From: JAITWT01 sp964439605
GTDB taxonomy: Bacteria > Pseudomonadota > Gammaproteobacteria > Burkholderiales > Burkholderiaceae_C
Assembly (NCBI GenBank): GCA_964439605.1
Contig: CAYTPC010000092.1
Coordinates: forward strand, 1-27,460
Reading direction: 5' to 3'
Length of the DNA: 27,460 bases
Both the position numbers and the translations under genes were made by a program. How positions within the stretch are numbered: position 1 is the stretch's first letter; each line of letters starts with the position of its first letter. A model generated the notes under the pieces. The model ran no database searches. It was not told the origin of the DNA and worked only from the letters and a program-made list of their open reading frames with translations. Shown here in pieces: positions 15,198 through 23,704 of this stretch.

Positions 15198-16685
15198 ATG
15201 AGCAATCAAGCTGCAGCAGCACTGGGCGCTACGCCGGTCGCCGAGCAGTCGTCCGATCTGCTCGACCAGATCGTCGAGCAGAGTCGGGTGGCCAAGTCGC
15301 AGGACGAGCACGCCCGTGCGCGCGACATCATTAGTGAACTCGTGAGCCAAGTGCTCGCGGGACAGGTCGTCGTATCCGACAACCTATCGGCCGTGCTCGA
15401 TGCGCGCGTGGCCGACCTCGACAAGCTTATCTCGGCACAGTTGAGCGCGGTAATGCATGCGCCGCAGTTCCAGAAGCTCGAAAGCACATGGCGTGGGCTG
15501 GAATATCTGGTCAAAGAGACTTCCACCGGCCCAATGCTCAAGATTCGTGTGCTTCATGCAACAAAACGTGACTTAACGCGCGATTTCAAGTCGGCCGTCG
15601 AGTTTGATCAGAGCGCATTGTTCAAGAAGGTCTACGAAGAGGAGTTCGGTACTTTTGGCGGCGCGCCTTTCGGGGCGCTGATCGGCGACTACGAGATCAC
15701 GCGCCAGCCGGAAGACATGTATTTCATCGACCAAATGGCGCATGTGGCGGCAGCCGCGCATGCGCCGTTCATCGCGGCGGCATCGCCCGAATTGCTGGGC
15801 CTGGAAAGCTTTGCCGATCTGGGCCGGCCGCGCGACATGGCCAAGGTGTTCGATACGGTCGAATACATGAAGTGGAAGTCGTTCCGCGACTCCGAGGACT
15901 CGCGCTACGTGGGTCTGACGTTGCCGCGCTATCTGGGCCGCCTGCCCTACGATCCGAAGGAAGGAACGGGCATCGATAGCTTCAATTTCGTCGAGGATGT
16001 CGATGGCACCGATCACTCGAAATACCTCTGGTGCAATGCGGCCTGGGCGTTTGCCGCGCGCCTGACGGCGGCGTTTGAAGATTTCGGATGGTGCGCGGCA
16101 ATTCGTGGGGTCGAAGGCGGCGGGCTGGTCGAAGACCTGCCTACGCACACCTTCAAGACCGACGATGGTGAGATCGCGCTGAAGTGTCCGACCGAAATTG
16201 CCATCACCGACCGCCGTGAAAAGGAGCTCAGCGACTTGGGCTTCATTCCCTTGGTGCACTGCAAGAACTCCGACTATGCCGCCTTTTTTGGTGCGCAGTC
16301 GCTGCAGAAGCCCAAGAAATACAACACCGACAGCGCCAATGCCAATGCCGTGCTTTCGGCGCAATTGCAGTACATCTTCTCGGTATCGCGCGTGGCGCAT
16401 TACTTGAAGGCGATGATGCGCGACAAAATCGGCAGCTTCGCATCGGCACAGAACGTAGAAGCTTTTCTTAATCGGTGGGTTTCGCAGTACGTGCTGCTTG
16501 ATGATAACGCCAGCCAGGAGCAGAAGGCGCAATTCCCGCTGCGAGAGGCATTGGTTTCGGTATCCGAGGTGCCAGGAAAGCCGGGCGTTTATCGCTCGGT
16601 GGCATTCTTGCGCCCCCACTTTCAGCTCGACGAATTGTCCATATCGCTACGGCTAGTTGCGGACTTGCCGAAGTCGGTCAGTTGA
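15198..16685 (+). CDS. tssC: TssC (VipB), large sheath subunit
   Basis: This 495-residue TssC is the main sheath subunit. The ATG at 15198 is chosen because GAGGAG lies 7 nt upstream and the protein then starts at the expected place after the tssB stop. Family landmarks include FQKLESTWRGLEYLV, FGALIGDYEI, PFIAAASPELLG, LPRYLGRLPYDP and GFIPLVHCKNSDYAAFFGAQS. The C-terminus, ending FQLDELSISLRLVADLP, is intact. The N-terminal segment, which contacts ClpV in other systems, is present. Confidence 0.98.
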   Translation: MSNQAAAALGATPVAEQSSDLLDQIVEQSRVAKSQDEHARARDIISELVSQVLAGQVVVSDNLSAVLDARVADLDKLISAQLSAVMHAPQFQKLESTWRGLEYLVKETSTGPMLKIRVLHATKRDLTRDFKSAVEFDQSALFKKVYEEEFGTFGGAPFGALIGDYEITRQPEDMYFIDQMAHVAAAAHAPFIAAASPELLGLESFADLGRPRDMAKVFDTVEYMKWKSFRDSEDSRYVGLTLPRYLGRLPYDPKEGTGIDSFNFVEDVDGTDHSKYLWCNAAWAFAARLTAAFEDFGWCAAIRGVEGGGLVEDLPTHTFKTDDGEIALKCPTEIAITDRREKELSDLGFIPLVHCKNSDYAAFFGAQSLQKPKKYNTDSANANAVLSAQLQYIFSVSRVAHYLKAMMRDKIGSFASAQNVEAFLNRWVSQYVLLDDNASQEQKAQFPLREALVSVSEVPGKPGVYRSVAFLRPHFQLDELSISLRLVADLPKSVS

Positions 16686-16705
16686 GCTGTTTTCTCCCCG
16701 CAGTA

Positions 16706-16725
16706 TGTCAGTGAATGTGTCAGTG
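16706..16725 (+). repeat. Short tandem repeat upstream of hcp
   Basis: TGTCAGTG occurs at 16706-16713 and again at 16718-16725, a 12-bp period, within the 75-bp tssC-hcp spacer. It may be a regulator site or chance. It lies 36-55 bp before the hcp start. Confidence 0.25.
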
Positions 16726-16760
16726 TGTATCTTTAATCAACGTTAATAGAAAGGTAAGAA

Positions 16761-17264
16761 ATGAAAGATATTTATGTCAAGTTCAGCGGGCCCGATATTA
16801 AGGGGGAATCGCAGGACAAAGACCACAAGGATTGGATCGAGGTCGGTTCGTGGGAGCATTCCATCGTGCAGCCGCGTTCGGCAACCGCATCCACCGCGGG
16901 GGGGCATACTGCCGAGCGTTGCGAACACAGTGAAATGGTTTTCCAGAAGGACATGGACGTTGTCAGCCCCTTGCTGTATCAGCACGCATCGGGCGGCACC
17001 ACCTTCGACGAAGTCACGGTCGAGTTCTATCGTGCCGATGGCGAGGGCAAGCGGGTGCGCTACCTTGAAATCAAGATGAAGTACGTGCTCATTGCCCGCG
17101 TTTCGCCCAGCGTCGTCACTACCGGCGTACCCAGCGAAACCTTTGCGCTCAAGTACGCTGCGGTCCAGTGGAAGTACACGCAGCAGAAGATTGGCGGCAA
17201 CCAGGGCGGCAATTCGCAAGGCGCCTGGAGTCTCACCAAGAACGACAAGACCTACACGGTCTGA
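16761..17264 (+). CDS. hcp: Hcp (TssD), inner-tube protein
   Basis: Hcp forms the hexameric rings of the expelled tube and can carry effectors. The 167-residue protein opens with MKDIYVKFSGPDIKGES and contains the strongly conserved GGHTAERCEH, PLLYQHASGGTTFDE and LKYAAVQWKYTQQK blocks. It looks very close to the Hcp of Burkholderia-type clusters. AAGGT precedes the ATG by a few bases. A hairpin plus T-run directly after it should reduce transcription into tssE and give extra hcp message. No C-terminal effector extension is present. Confidence 0.98.
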   Translation: MKDIYVKFSGPDIKGESQDKDHKDWIEVGSWEHSIVQPRSATASTAGGHTAERCEHSEMVFQKDMDVVSPLLYQHASGGTTFDEVTVEFYRADGEGKRVRYLEIKMKYVLIARVSPSVVTTGVPSETFALKYAAVQWKYTQQKIGGNQGGNSQGAWSLTKNDKTYTV

Positions 17265-17290
17265 TTTTCTGCTTCAAGGCAGCTCAAAAG

Positions 17291-17316
17291 ACTGCGGCGT
17301 TGGCCGCAGTTCTTTT
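17291..17316 (+). terminator. Terminator-like hairpin between hcp and tssE
   Basis: ACTGCGGC (17291-17298) and GCCGCAGT (17303-17310) form a perfect 8-bp stem with loop GTTG, followed by TCTTTTT. This is a textbook intrinsic-terminator form inside the operon. It is best read as an attenuator that lets hcp be expressed above tssE-F-G-H, or as a stabiliser of the hcp 3' end. Confidence 0.8.
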
Positions 17317-17347
17317 TGGTCTGCCATCTACTTTCGGGTGAAAAGCC

Positions 17348-17842
17348 ATGCCCGGTTTCGAACCCGGCTTGTTGGACAAACTCTTCGATGATCATGCGCG
17401 CTCGCCGGCTGCGGCCGTGTTGCGCAGCCTTTCTGTGGAAGAGGTGAAGAACAATGTCGCCCGTGACCTTGAGGCTTTGCTCAATACACGCATGGTCTTT
17501 GGTGAAGAAGTGGTGGCAAGTTTTCCGGAGTGCAAGCGTTCGATTCTTACCTACGGGGTGAGTGATTTCTCGGGGCGAAGCCTGGCAAGCCACGATGACC
17601 GTGCTTTCATCTGTCGATCGATCGAGTACGCAATTGAACGGCATGAGCCGCGCCTCCAGAAGGTGGGGGTTGCGCTGGATCTGAGAGGGCAAACCGCCAC
17701 GAGTGTGCTGCGGCTGACCATCACGGCCGAGCTGACATTGCCCAACTTGCATGAACAAGTAAATTTCGACGCATTGCTGCAGCCGACCACGTTGCAATAC
17801 GCTGTTTCCCGTAGTGTCGTCAGTAAGAAGAGAATGGCATAG
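17348..17842 (+). CDS. tssE: TssE, gp25-like baseplate subunit
   Basis: This 164-residue baseplate wedge protein is homologous to phage T4 gp25. The start motif PGFEPGLLDKLFDD and the gp25 core (VARDLEALLNTR, ILTYGVSDFSG, ICRSIEYAIERHEPRL) are clear; the ARDLEALLNT block is the signature EPR-region helix for sheath contact. It is the first gene after the hcp hairpin. It ends 2 nt before tssF, so the two are likely coupled. Confidence 0.96.
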   Translation: MPGFEPGLLDKLFDDHARSPAAAVLRSLSVEEVKNNVARDLEALLNTRMVFGEEVVASFPECKRSILTYGVSDFSGRSLASHDDRAFICRSIEYAIERHEPRLQKVGVALDLRGQTATSVLRLTITAELTLPNLHEQVNFDALLQPTTLQYAVSRSVVSKKRMA

Positions 17843-17844
17843 GC

Positions 17845-19695
17845 ATGGAGGAACTTCTTCCGTTCTATGAGCGCGAACTGGCTTTCCTGCGCAGGTATTC
17901 CAACGAATTCGCGCAGCGCTACCCCAAGATCGCCGCCCGGCTGGCGATGTCGGCCGAGAACAGCGAGGACCCGCACGTCGAGCGGATGATCCAGTCTTTT
18001 GCGCTGCTGACTGCGCGCATCGGCAAAAAGCTCGACGACGACTACCCGGAATTCACCGATGCGTTGTTCGAGGTGCTGTACCCGCACTATCTGCGCGCGT
18101 TTCCGGCGTGTTCCATCATCCAAATCGAGGATGGCTCGACGTCGTCAACGCAGGTGAACCAGATGGTCACCATCAAGCGCGGCACCGAACTGGCCACCCG
18201 GACGATCAAAAAAGACCTGGAGTACCAATTCAGAACCTGTTACGACGTGACGATGGGACCGGTGCAGGTCAGTCACGCGGTCTTTCATCCGGTGGTGACC
18301 GCGCCGGCGAGCGCCGCCCTGCCCAGGCACGCCACCGCCAGCTTGTCGATCACCTTCGAGATGGCCAGCCAACAGCACATCGCGCTCGATCAACTGATGA
18401 CCCGTCCGCTGCGCGTGTTCATCGACGCCGAGCCTTCGCTCGCCACTGCGGTGATGGATGCGATCTTCCTGCGCTGCACCGCGTGTTTCGTCGAAGTCGG
18501 ACGCAGCGGGCGCTGGATCCCGGTGCAAGACCCTCTTTTTCACGAAGTAGGATTTCAGGAGAACGAGGCGCTGATTGATCTGCCCGCGCGTTCGCATCCG
18601 GCCTATCGGATTCTGAGCGAGTACTTCGCTTTCCCGGAAAAGTTCAACTTTGTCGATATTGACGTCGCAAAGGCGGCGCGCGCGGCCGGGGCGCACCGCA
18701 GCGTCACGGTGCATCTGGTTCTGAGCCATCTGCGCGCCGATTCGCCCACGGCACGCTTGCTGGAAAGCGTTTCGCAGCGCAACTTCCGTTTGAACTGCAC
18801 GCCTATCGTCAATTTATTCAAGCAGCAGGCCGACCCGATCCGCCTGACGCATGCCAAGGCTTCCTACCCGGTTGTGGGCGACGCGCGGTATGCCTATGCT
18901 TACGAGGTTTACAGCATCGATAGCGTCAAGCTCGTGCGGGAGACGGGCGAGGGCGATGCCTTCGTTGAATTCCAGCCCTTTTATTCGCTCAATCACGGCG
19001 AGCAGCCGCAGCGGGAAGAACACTACTGGTTCGTGCGCCGTCACGCGGAAATCGCGCAACTGAGCCCAGGCTATGAAACCGAGATTTCGATCGTTGACGT
19101 CGATTTCGACCCTTCGGTGCCGCGCACCGAGACACTGAGCCTGGAGCTGACCTGCTCCAACCGCGATCTGCCGAGCACGCTGGCTTTCGGATTGCCTGGC
19201 GGCGATTTGCTCATGAAGCACGACAAGCTCACGTGTTTGATCCGCATGCTGCGCCGTCCGACGCTGACCCAGCGCGTGCCGCAAGGCAAGGGGATGCAGT
19301 GGCGGCTGGTGTCGCACCTGTCGCTCAGCCACGTCTCGCTCGTCTCCAGCGGTTTGCCGGCGTTCAAGGAAATGCTGCTGCTTTACGAATGGGGACGCTC
19401 GGCCGTTTCACGCCGGCAGATCGAAGCGATTACTGGTATCGAGCACGGCGTCGTCACCCAATGGCTGCCGGGCCAGCCATTCGCCACCTTCGTGCGCGGC
19501 ATCGAGATTCGCCTGACCATCGACGAAAGCGGATTCGTTGGCAGCAGCCTGCTGACTTTCTCGCGCGCGCTCGATCACTTTTTTGGCCTGTATGTGCATC
19601 TGAACAGTTTCACGCAACTCGTGATTCTGTCGGCGCGTGACAAGGAGGAACTGGTTCGATGCAAACCCCGCAGCGGCGACTCGATCCTCCTGTAA
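17845..19695 (+). CDS. tssF: TssF, baseplate wedge protein
   Basis: TssF forms the baseplate wedge with TssG, TssE and TssK. The 616-residue protein begins MEELLPFYERELAFLRRY, the diagnostic TssF opening, followed by FAQRYPKIAARL. Length is normal. Further blocks such as DYPEFTDALFEVLYPHYLRAFP and the C-terminal SFTQLVILS fit the family. Its last 37 bp overlap the start of tssG. Confidence 0.97.
   Translation: MEELLPFYERELAFLRRYSNEFAQRYPKIAARLAMSAENSEDPHVERMIQSFALLTARIGKKLDDDYPEFTDALFEVLYPHYLRAFPACSIIQIEDGSTSSTQVNQMVTIKRGTELATRTIKKDLEYQFRTCYDVTMGPVQVSHAVFHPVVTAPASAALPRHATASLSITFEMASQQHIALDQLMTRPLRVFIDAEPSLATAVMDAIFLRCTACFVEVGRSGRWIPVQDPLFHEVGFQENEALIDLPARSHPAYRILSEYFAFPEKFNFVDIDVAKAARAAGAHRSVTVHLVLSHLRADSPTARLLESVSQRNFRLNCTPIVNLFKQQADPIRLTHAKASYPVVGDARYAYAYEVYSIDSVKLVRETGEGDAFVEFQPFYSLNHGEQPQREEHYWFVRRHAEIAQLSPGYETEISIVDVDFDPSVPRTETLSLELTCSNRDLPSTLAFGLPGGDLLMKHDKLTCLIRMLRRPTLTQRVPQGKGMQWRLVSHLSLSHVSLVSSGLPAFKEMLLLYEWGRSAVSRRQIEAITGIEHGVVTQWLPGQPFATFVRGIEIRLTIDESGFVGSSLLTFSRALDHFFGLYVHLNSFTQLVILSARDKEELVRCKPRSGDSILL
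19642..19650 (+). promoter_or_regulatory. Strong ribosome-binding site for tssG inside tssF
   Basis: AAGGAGGAA lies within the tssF C-terminal codons, 8 nt before the tssG ATG at 19659. It supports the overlapping start and independent initiation on tssG. Confidence 0.75.
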
Positions 19696-20774
19696 TCGAT
19701 ACCCTCCAGAAGGAGCCGTACCGCTTCAATTTTTTCCAGGCCGTCCGGCTTCTGGAGCGTATGTTGCTGCGCCGCGGCGAGAAGGACGCGCACGCCCAAT
19801 TGGTGCCGGGCGAGCGTATCGTGCCGCGCCGCATGCGGTTCAAGAGCTCGATGACGCTGTCGTTTGCGCCCAGTGAAATCGTTTCGCTGGCCATGCGCAA
19901 CGCAGCGGGCGATCTGATCGAGGAGCCCGACTGGAAGTCTGCGCCGTCGGACGAACCCAATATTCCCGATCAGATCGAACTGACTCCAGCCTTCATGGGC
20001 ATGCTCGGAGCGATGGGGGCGCTACCGATCTTTTATACCGAGATGCTGCTGCAGCGCGAGCTGACCTACCGCGACACGGCTGCGCGCGCCTTTCTCGACA
20101 TCTTCACCAACCGGGCGGTGGCGCTGTTCTATGCGGCTTGGCGAAAGTATCGCTTGCCGCTGCATTACGAGCACGAGCAGCGCCGCGCCTACCTGGATGT
20201 GCTGCTGTCGATATCGGGACTCAATCATGCGGCGCAGCGCGACGCCTTGCGCCGTGGCGACGGGCCGGTCTACGACGAAATGGTGGCCGGCTATGCGGCG
20301 GCGGTGCACCATCGGCCGGTAGCGGCGCAGTATCTGCAGCGCGTGCTGTCCGATTACTTTCACACCCGTATCCGCATCGAACAATTCGTCGGCCGCTGGT
20401 ACGACGTTCCCCCTGACCAGTGTTCGAGCCTTGGCGGTAACAACTCGGTGCTGGGCCGCAGTGCGCTGGCCGGCGCACGGATCTGGCAGCGTGACTTGCG
20501 CGTACGCATCTGGATCGGGCCCTTGCGGCGCCCTGAATTTCGCGATTACTTCCCCGGCAAGGCGCATGCCCAGGCGCTGCGCAAGATACTGGGGCTGCTC
20601 GCCGACGTCACCTACGAGTACGAGGTCCGGCTGATCCTCGCCAAGGAGGACGTCAATTCGGTTGCGCTCGACCCTGGCAAAGGAAGCTACCTCGGCTGGG
20701 ACAGCTTCATCTGCACCCACGATGCGGACGCCGACCGCAGCGACGTTTCTTACGAACTGGCTCCGCTGCATTGA
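19659..20774 (+). CDS. tssG: TssG, baseplate wedge protein
   Basis: TssG (371 residues) partners two TssF copies in the baseplate wedge. The family opening is present: PPVIDTLQKEPYRFNFFQAVRLLER at about 10-34, followed by RRMRFKSSMTLSFAPSEI. The middle block PAFMGMLGAMGALPIFYTEM is typical of the family. Overlap with tssF is 37 nt, with its own strong ribosome-binding site. clpV follows after 36 bp. Confidence 0.96.
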   Translation: MQTPQRRLDPPVIDTLQKEPYRFNFFQAVRLLERMLLRRGEKDAHAQLVPGERIVPRRMRFKSSMTLSFAPSEIVSLAMRNAAGDLIEEPDWKSAPSDEPNIPDQIELTPAFMGMLGAMGALPIFYTEMLLQRELTYRDTAARAFLDIFTNRAVALFYAAWRKYRLPLHYEHEQRRAYLDVLLSISGLNHAAQRDALRRGDGPVYDEMVAGYAAAVHHRPVAAQYLQRVLSDYFHTRIRIEQFVGRWYDVPPDQCSSLGGNNSVLGRSALAGARIWQRDLRVRIWIGPLRRPEFRDYFPGKAHAQALRKILGLLADVTYEYEVRLILAKEDVNSVALDPGKGSYLGWDSFICTHDADADRSDVSYELAPLH

Positions 20775-20810
20775 GTATTTTTTAAAACTTTAAAAACAAC
20801 GACGATTGAT

Positions 20811-23516
20811 ATGAGCACCTCACTGAAAACCCTCATCGGAAAACTCAACACCACCTCGCGCATGGCGACCGAACGGGCGGCCAACCTGTGCCTGTCCCAT
20901 GGGCACTACGAAGTGGATCTTGAACACCTGTTCCTGGCGCTACTGGAACAACAGAACAATGACGTCACCCAAGTACTGCGCGCCAGCCACATCAGCGCCA
21001 CGGCCATGCAGCGCGACCTTGAGCACGAAATCCGGTCGTTCAAGAACGGGAACACCCGCACGCCGGTGTTCTCGGTGCATCTGCAGAGGCTCTTTCAGCA
21101 AGCGTGGCTGCTTGCCTCGCTCGATGGGCATGCCAGCCAGGTACGTTCGGGGCACCTGCTGCTCGCGCTGCTGACCGAGCCCGACCTCGTGCAGCTCGCG
21201 CAGCGCGGCTCGGCGCTGTTTGCGGACATTCCCCGGGAGGAGCTCAAGCACCATTTCGACAAGATCACCAACGGTTCACCCGAAGCCGTGACGTCACAGC
21301 CGGCGGGAGCGCCGGAGGCCGCCGCCGCTGCGGCCATGCCGGGCGCAACCGGCCCGGCGGCGCCTTCGAAAACGCCTGCGCTCGACCAGTTCACCACCAA
21401 CCTCACGCAGCGCGCGCGCGATGGCAAGCTCGACCCGGTGATCGGGCGCGATCCTGAAATCCGGCAGGTGATCGACATCCTGATGCGCCGGCGCCAGAAC
21501 AACCCGATTCTTACGGGCGAGGCGGGCGTCGGAAAAACAGCCGTCGTCGAAGGGCTTGCGCTGCGCATTGCCGCCAAGGACGTGCCCGCCGTGCTTCAGG
21601 GGGTGGAACTGCATCTGCTCGACATGGGCCTGCTGCAGGCGGGCGCGAGCGTCAAGGGCGAGTTCGAAAACCGCCTGAAAAACGTCATCGACGAAGTCAA
21701 GAAAAGCCCGCACCCGATCATTCTTTTCATTGACGAAGCGCACACGATGATCGGCGCCGGCGGCCAGGCCGGCCAGAACGACGCGGCCAACCTGCTCAAG
21801 CCCGCGCTCGCGCGCGGCGAACTGCGCACCATTGCTGCCACGACGTGGAGCGAATACAAAAAATACTTTGAAAAGGACGCGGCGCTTGCGCGGCGTTTCC
21901 AGGTCGTCAAAGTCGAGGAGCCCAGCGAGGAACTGACGGCGGCCATGCTGCGCGGCATGGTCGGGCTGATGGAAAAGCACTTCGGCATCCGTGTGCTTGA
22001 CGAAGCAATCACCGAGGCGGCGCGGCTCTCGCACCGCTACATCAGCGGGCGCCAGTTGCCCGACAAAGCCGTGGGCGTGCTCGACACCGCCTGCGCCAAA
22101 GTCGCACTGGGCCAGAGCGCCGAGCCCGCCGTGATCGAAGACCTGCGCCGCGCCATCGAGCGCATCGACATCGAAAGCGCCGCCCTCGCGCGCGACGCCA
22201 TCACCGGCAACGCGAACGAAGCGCGCCTGAAAGACCTGGCCGAACACAAGGCGGCGGCGCAGGCCCAGCTTGCCGCGCACGAAGCGCAGTTGAAAAAAGA
22301 GCGCGAACTGGTCGAGCGGATCAAAACACTGCGCGCGCAGCGCGAGCATGCCGAACCGCCGCCGACCTCGCAGGGCGTGCAGGACGCACCCGCCGCCGAA
22401 CCCAAGCGCGGCAAGGCGGCCGCGCGTCCCGGCAGCGAACTCGACGCGGCGGTGGCCGAACTGCGCGCCCTGCAGGAGCAAAGCGCACTGTTGCCGCTGC
22501 AGGTCGATGGCCACGTAGTGGCTGAAATCGTCTCGGCCTGGACCGGCGTGCCGCTTGGACGCATGGTCAAGGACGAAATCCGCACCGTGCGCAATCTGCG
22601 CAATCTGCTCGGCGAGCGTGTGATCGGTCAGGATCACGCGCTCGAAGCGGTGGCTCAGCGTGTACGCACTGCGAGCGCGCGGCTTGAAGACCCGAACAAG
22701 CCGCGTGGCGTATTCCTGTTCGCTGGCCCCTCGGGCGTGGGCAAAACCGAAACCGCGCTGGCGCTTGCCGACATTCTTTACGGCGGCGAGAAAAAGCTCA
22801 TCACCATCAACATGAGCGAGTACCAAGAGGCGCACAGCGTTTCCGGTCTCAAAGGTTCGCCGCCCGGTTATGTGGGCTACGGCGAAGGCGGTGTGCTCAC
22901 CGAGGCGGTGCGCCGCAACCCCTACAGCGTGGTGTTGCTCGATGAAGTCGAAAAAGCCCACCCCGACGTGATGGAGCTTTTCTATCAAGTCTTCGACAAA
23001 GGCCAGATGGACGATGCCGAAGGCCGGGAAATCGACTTTCGCAACACGCTCATCATCCTGACCTCGAACATCGGTTCGTCGCAGATCATGCAAAGCTGCC
23101 TCAACAAAAGCGAGGCCGAACGCCCGGCGCCCGATGCGCTGGCCGAATCCCTGCGGCCCGTGTTGGTCAAAGCCTTCAAGCCCGCGCTGCTGGGGCGGCT
23201 GAAAGTAGTGCCTTTCTATCCGATCAACGATGACGTGCTCGCGCAAATCATCGAGCTCAAGCTCAGCCGCATCCGCGACCGCATCGCGTCCAACCACAAG
23301 GCCGTGTTCGAATGGGACAACGCCTTGGTCGAATCGGTGCTGTCGCGCTGCACCGAAGTTGACTCCGGCGCGCGCAACGTCGAGCACATACTCAATGGAA
23401 CGCTGCTGCCCGAGCTTGCCCAAGTCGTGCTCCAGCGCATGGCCGAAGAAGCAACAATCACCAAGATCAAAGTCAGCTGCGCCAAGAACGGCGACTTCAA
23501 ATACAAGATCGCCTGA
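20811..23516 (+). CDS. clpV: TssH (ClpV), sheath-recycling AAA+ ATPase
   Basis: ClpV unfolds contracted sheath so TssB/TssC can be reused. This 901-residue protein has the Clp N-domain (about 1-155) and an Ala/Pro linker. The first AAA+ module has Walker A GEAGVGKT (236-243) and Walker B ILFIDEAH (304-311). A coiled-coil middle domain (about 455-530) with a Pro/Ala/Lys-rich insertion follows. The second AAA+ module has Walker A GPSGVGKTE (639-647) and Walker B VVLLDEVEKAH (D711, E712). Both ATPase sites look intact. The spacer before it is AT-rich and lacks a good Shine-Dalgarno site. It is the last T6SS gene in the block; the inverted-repeat element follows 21 bp later. Confidence 0.97.
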   Translation: MSTSLKTLIGKLNTTSRMATERAANLCLSHGHYEVDLEHLFLALLEQQNNDVTQVLRASHISATAMQRDLEHEIRSFKNGNTRTPVFSVHLQRLFQQAWLLASLDGHASQVRSGHLLLALLTEPDLVQLAQRGSALFADIPREELKHHFDKITNGSPEAVTSQPAGAPEAAAAAAMPGATGPAAPSKTPALDQFTTNLTQRARDGKLDPVIGRDPEIRQVIDILMRRRQNNPILTGEAGVGKTAVVEGLALRIAAKDVPAVLQGVELHLLDMGLLQAGASVKGEFENRLKNVIDEVKKSPHPIILFIDEAHTMIGAGGQAGQNDAANLLKPALARGELRTIAATTWSEYKKYFEKDAALARRFQVVKVEEPSEELTAAMLRGMVGLMEKHFGIRVLDEAITEAARLSHRYISGRQLPDKAVGVLDTACAKVALGQSAEPAVIEDLRRAIERIDIESAALARDAITGNANEARLKDLAEHKAAAQAQLAAHEAQLKKERELVERIKTLRAQREHAEPPPTSQGVQDAPAAEPKRGKAAARPGSELDAAVAELRALQEQSALLPLQVDGHVVAEIVSAWTGVPLGRMVKDEIRTVRNLRNLLGERVIGQDHALEAVAQRVRTASARLEDPNKPRGVFLFAGPSGVGKTETALALADILYGGEKKLITINMSEYQEAHSVSGLKGSPPGYVGYGEGGVLTEAVRRNPYSVVLLDEVEKAHPDVMELFYQVFDKGQMDDAEGREIDFRNTLIILTSNIGSSQIMQSCLNKSEAERPAPDALAESLRPVLVKAFKPALLGRLKVVPFYPINDDVLAQIIELKLSRIRDRIASNHKAVFEWDNALVESVLSRCTEVDSGARNVEHILNGTLLPELAQVVLQRMAEEATITKIKVSCAKNGDFKYKIA

Positions 23517-23537
23517 AGCCGGATCTTCAGAGAATTC

Positions 23538-23704
23538 CTAGAGCATTTTTCTTTCAAGTGTTTACATCCAACACGGCACGGTCGTCATTCTGCGCGGAGC
23601 GAAGCGTAGTCGCAGAATCCAGACGCCGCATAGATTCTGCGACTTCGCGCAGAATGACACGAATAAAGGTGGGGTTGTAATCAACTAAATCGAAAATGCT
23701 CTAG
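23538..23704. mobile_element. MITE-like element with terminal and nested inverted repeats
   Basis: CTAGAGCATTTT (23538-23549) is repeated perfectly inverted as AAAATGCTCTAG (23693-23704), giving a 167-bp unit with no coding capacity. Imperfect complementarity extends about 20 bp inward. Inside are a 13-bp perfect inverted repeat (23584-23596 with 23646-23658, GTCATTCTGCGCG) and an 11-bp one (23609-23619 with 23633-23643, GTCGCAGAATC). The whole can fold as one long hairpin. The outer CTAG may be a palindromic target duplication or part of the ends. It lies between clpV and the glycosyltransferase gene and probably also ends transcription from both sides. Confidence 0.75.

Noticed and set aside
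15573..16619. A 348-codon minus-strand frame opposite tssC
   Set aside because: Antisense shadow of a highly conserved sheath gene; composition rich in Arg/Gln/His.
21290..21360. Run of GCC/GCG repeats suggesting a simple-sequence repeat
   Set aside because: It encodes the Ala/Pro linker of ClpV and is not a regular tandem array; no CRISPR-like repeat-spacer structure is seen anywhere.
21294..23423. A 709-codon open frame on the minus strand opposite clpV
   Set aside because: It mirrors clpV codon usage in GC-rich DNA, has no domain order of its own, and clpV is unmistakable on the plus strand.
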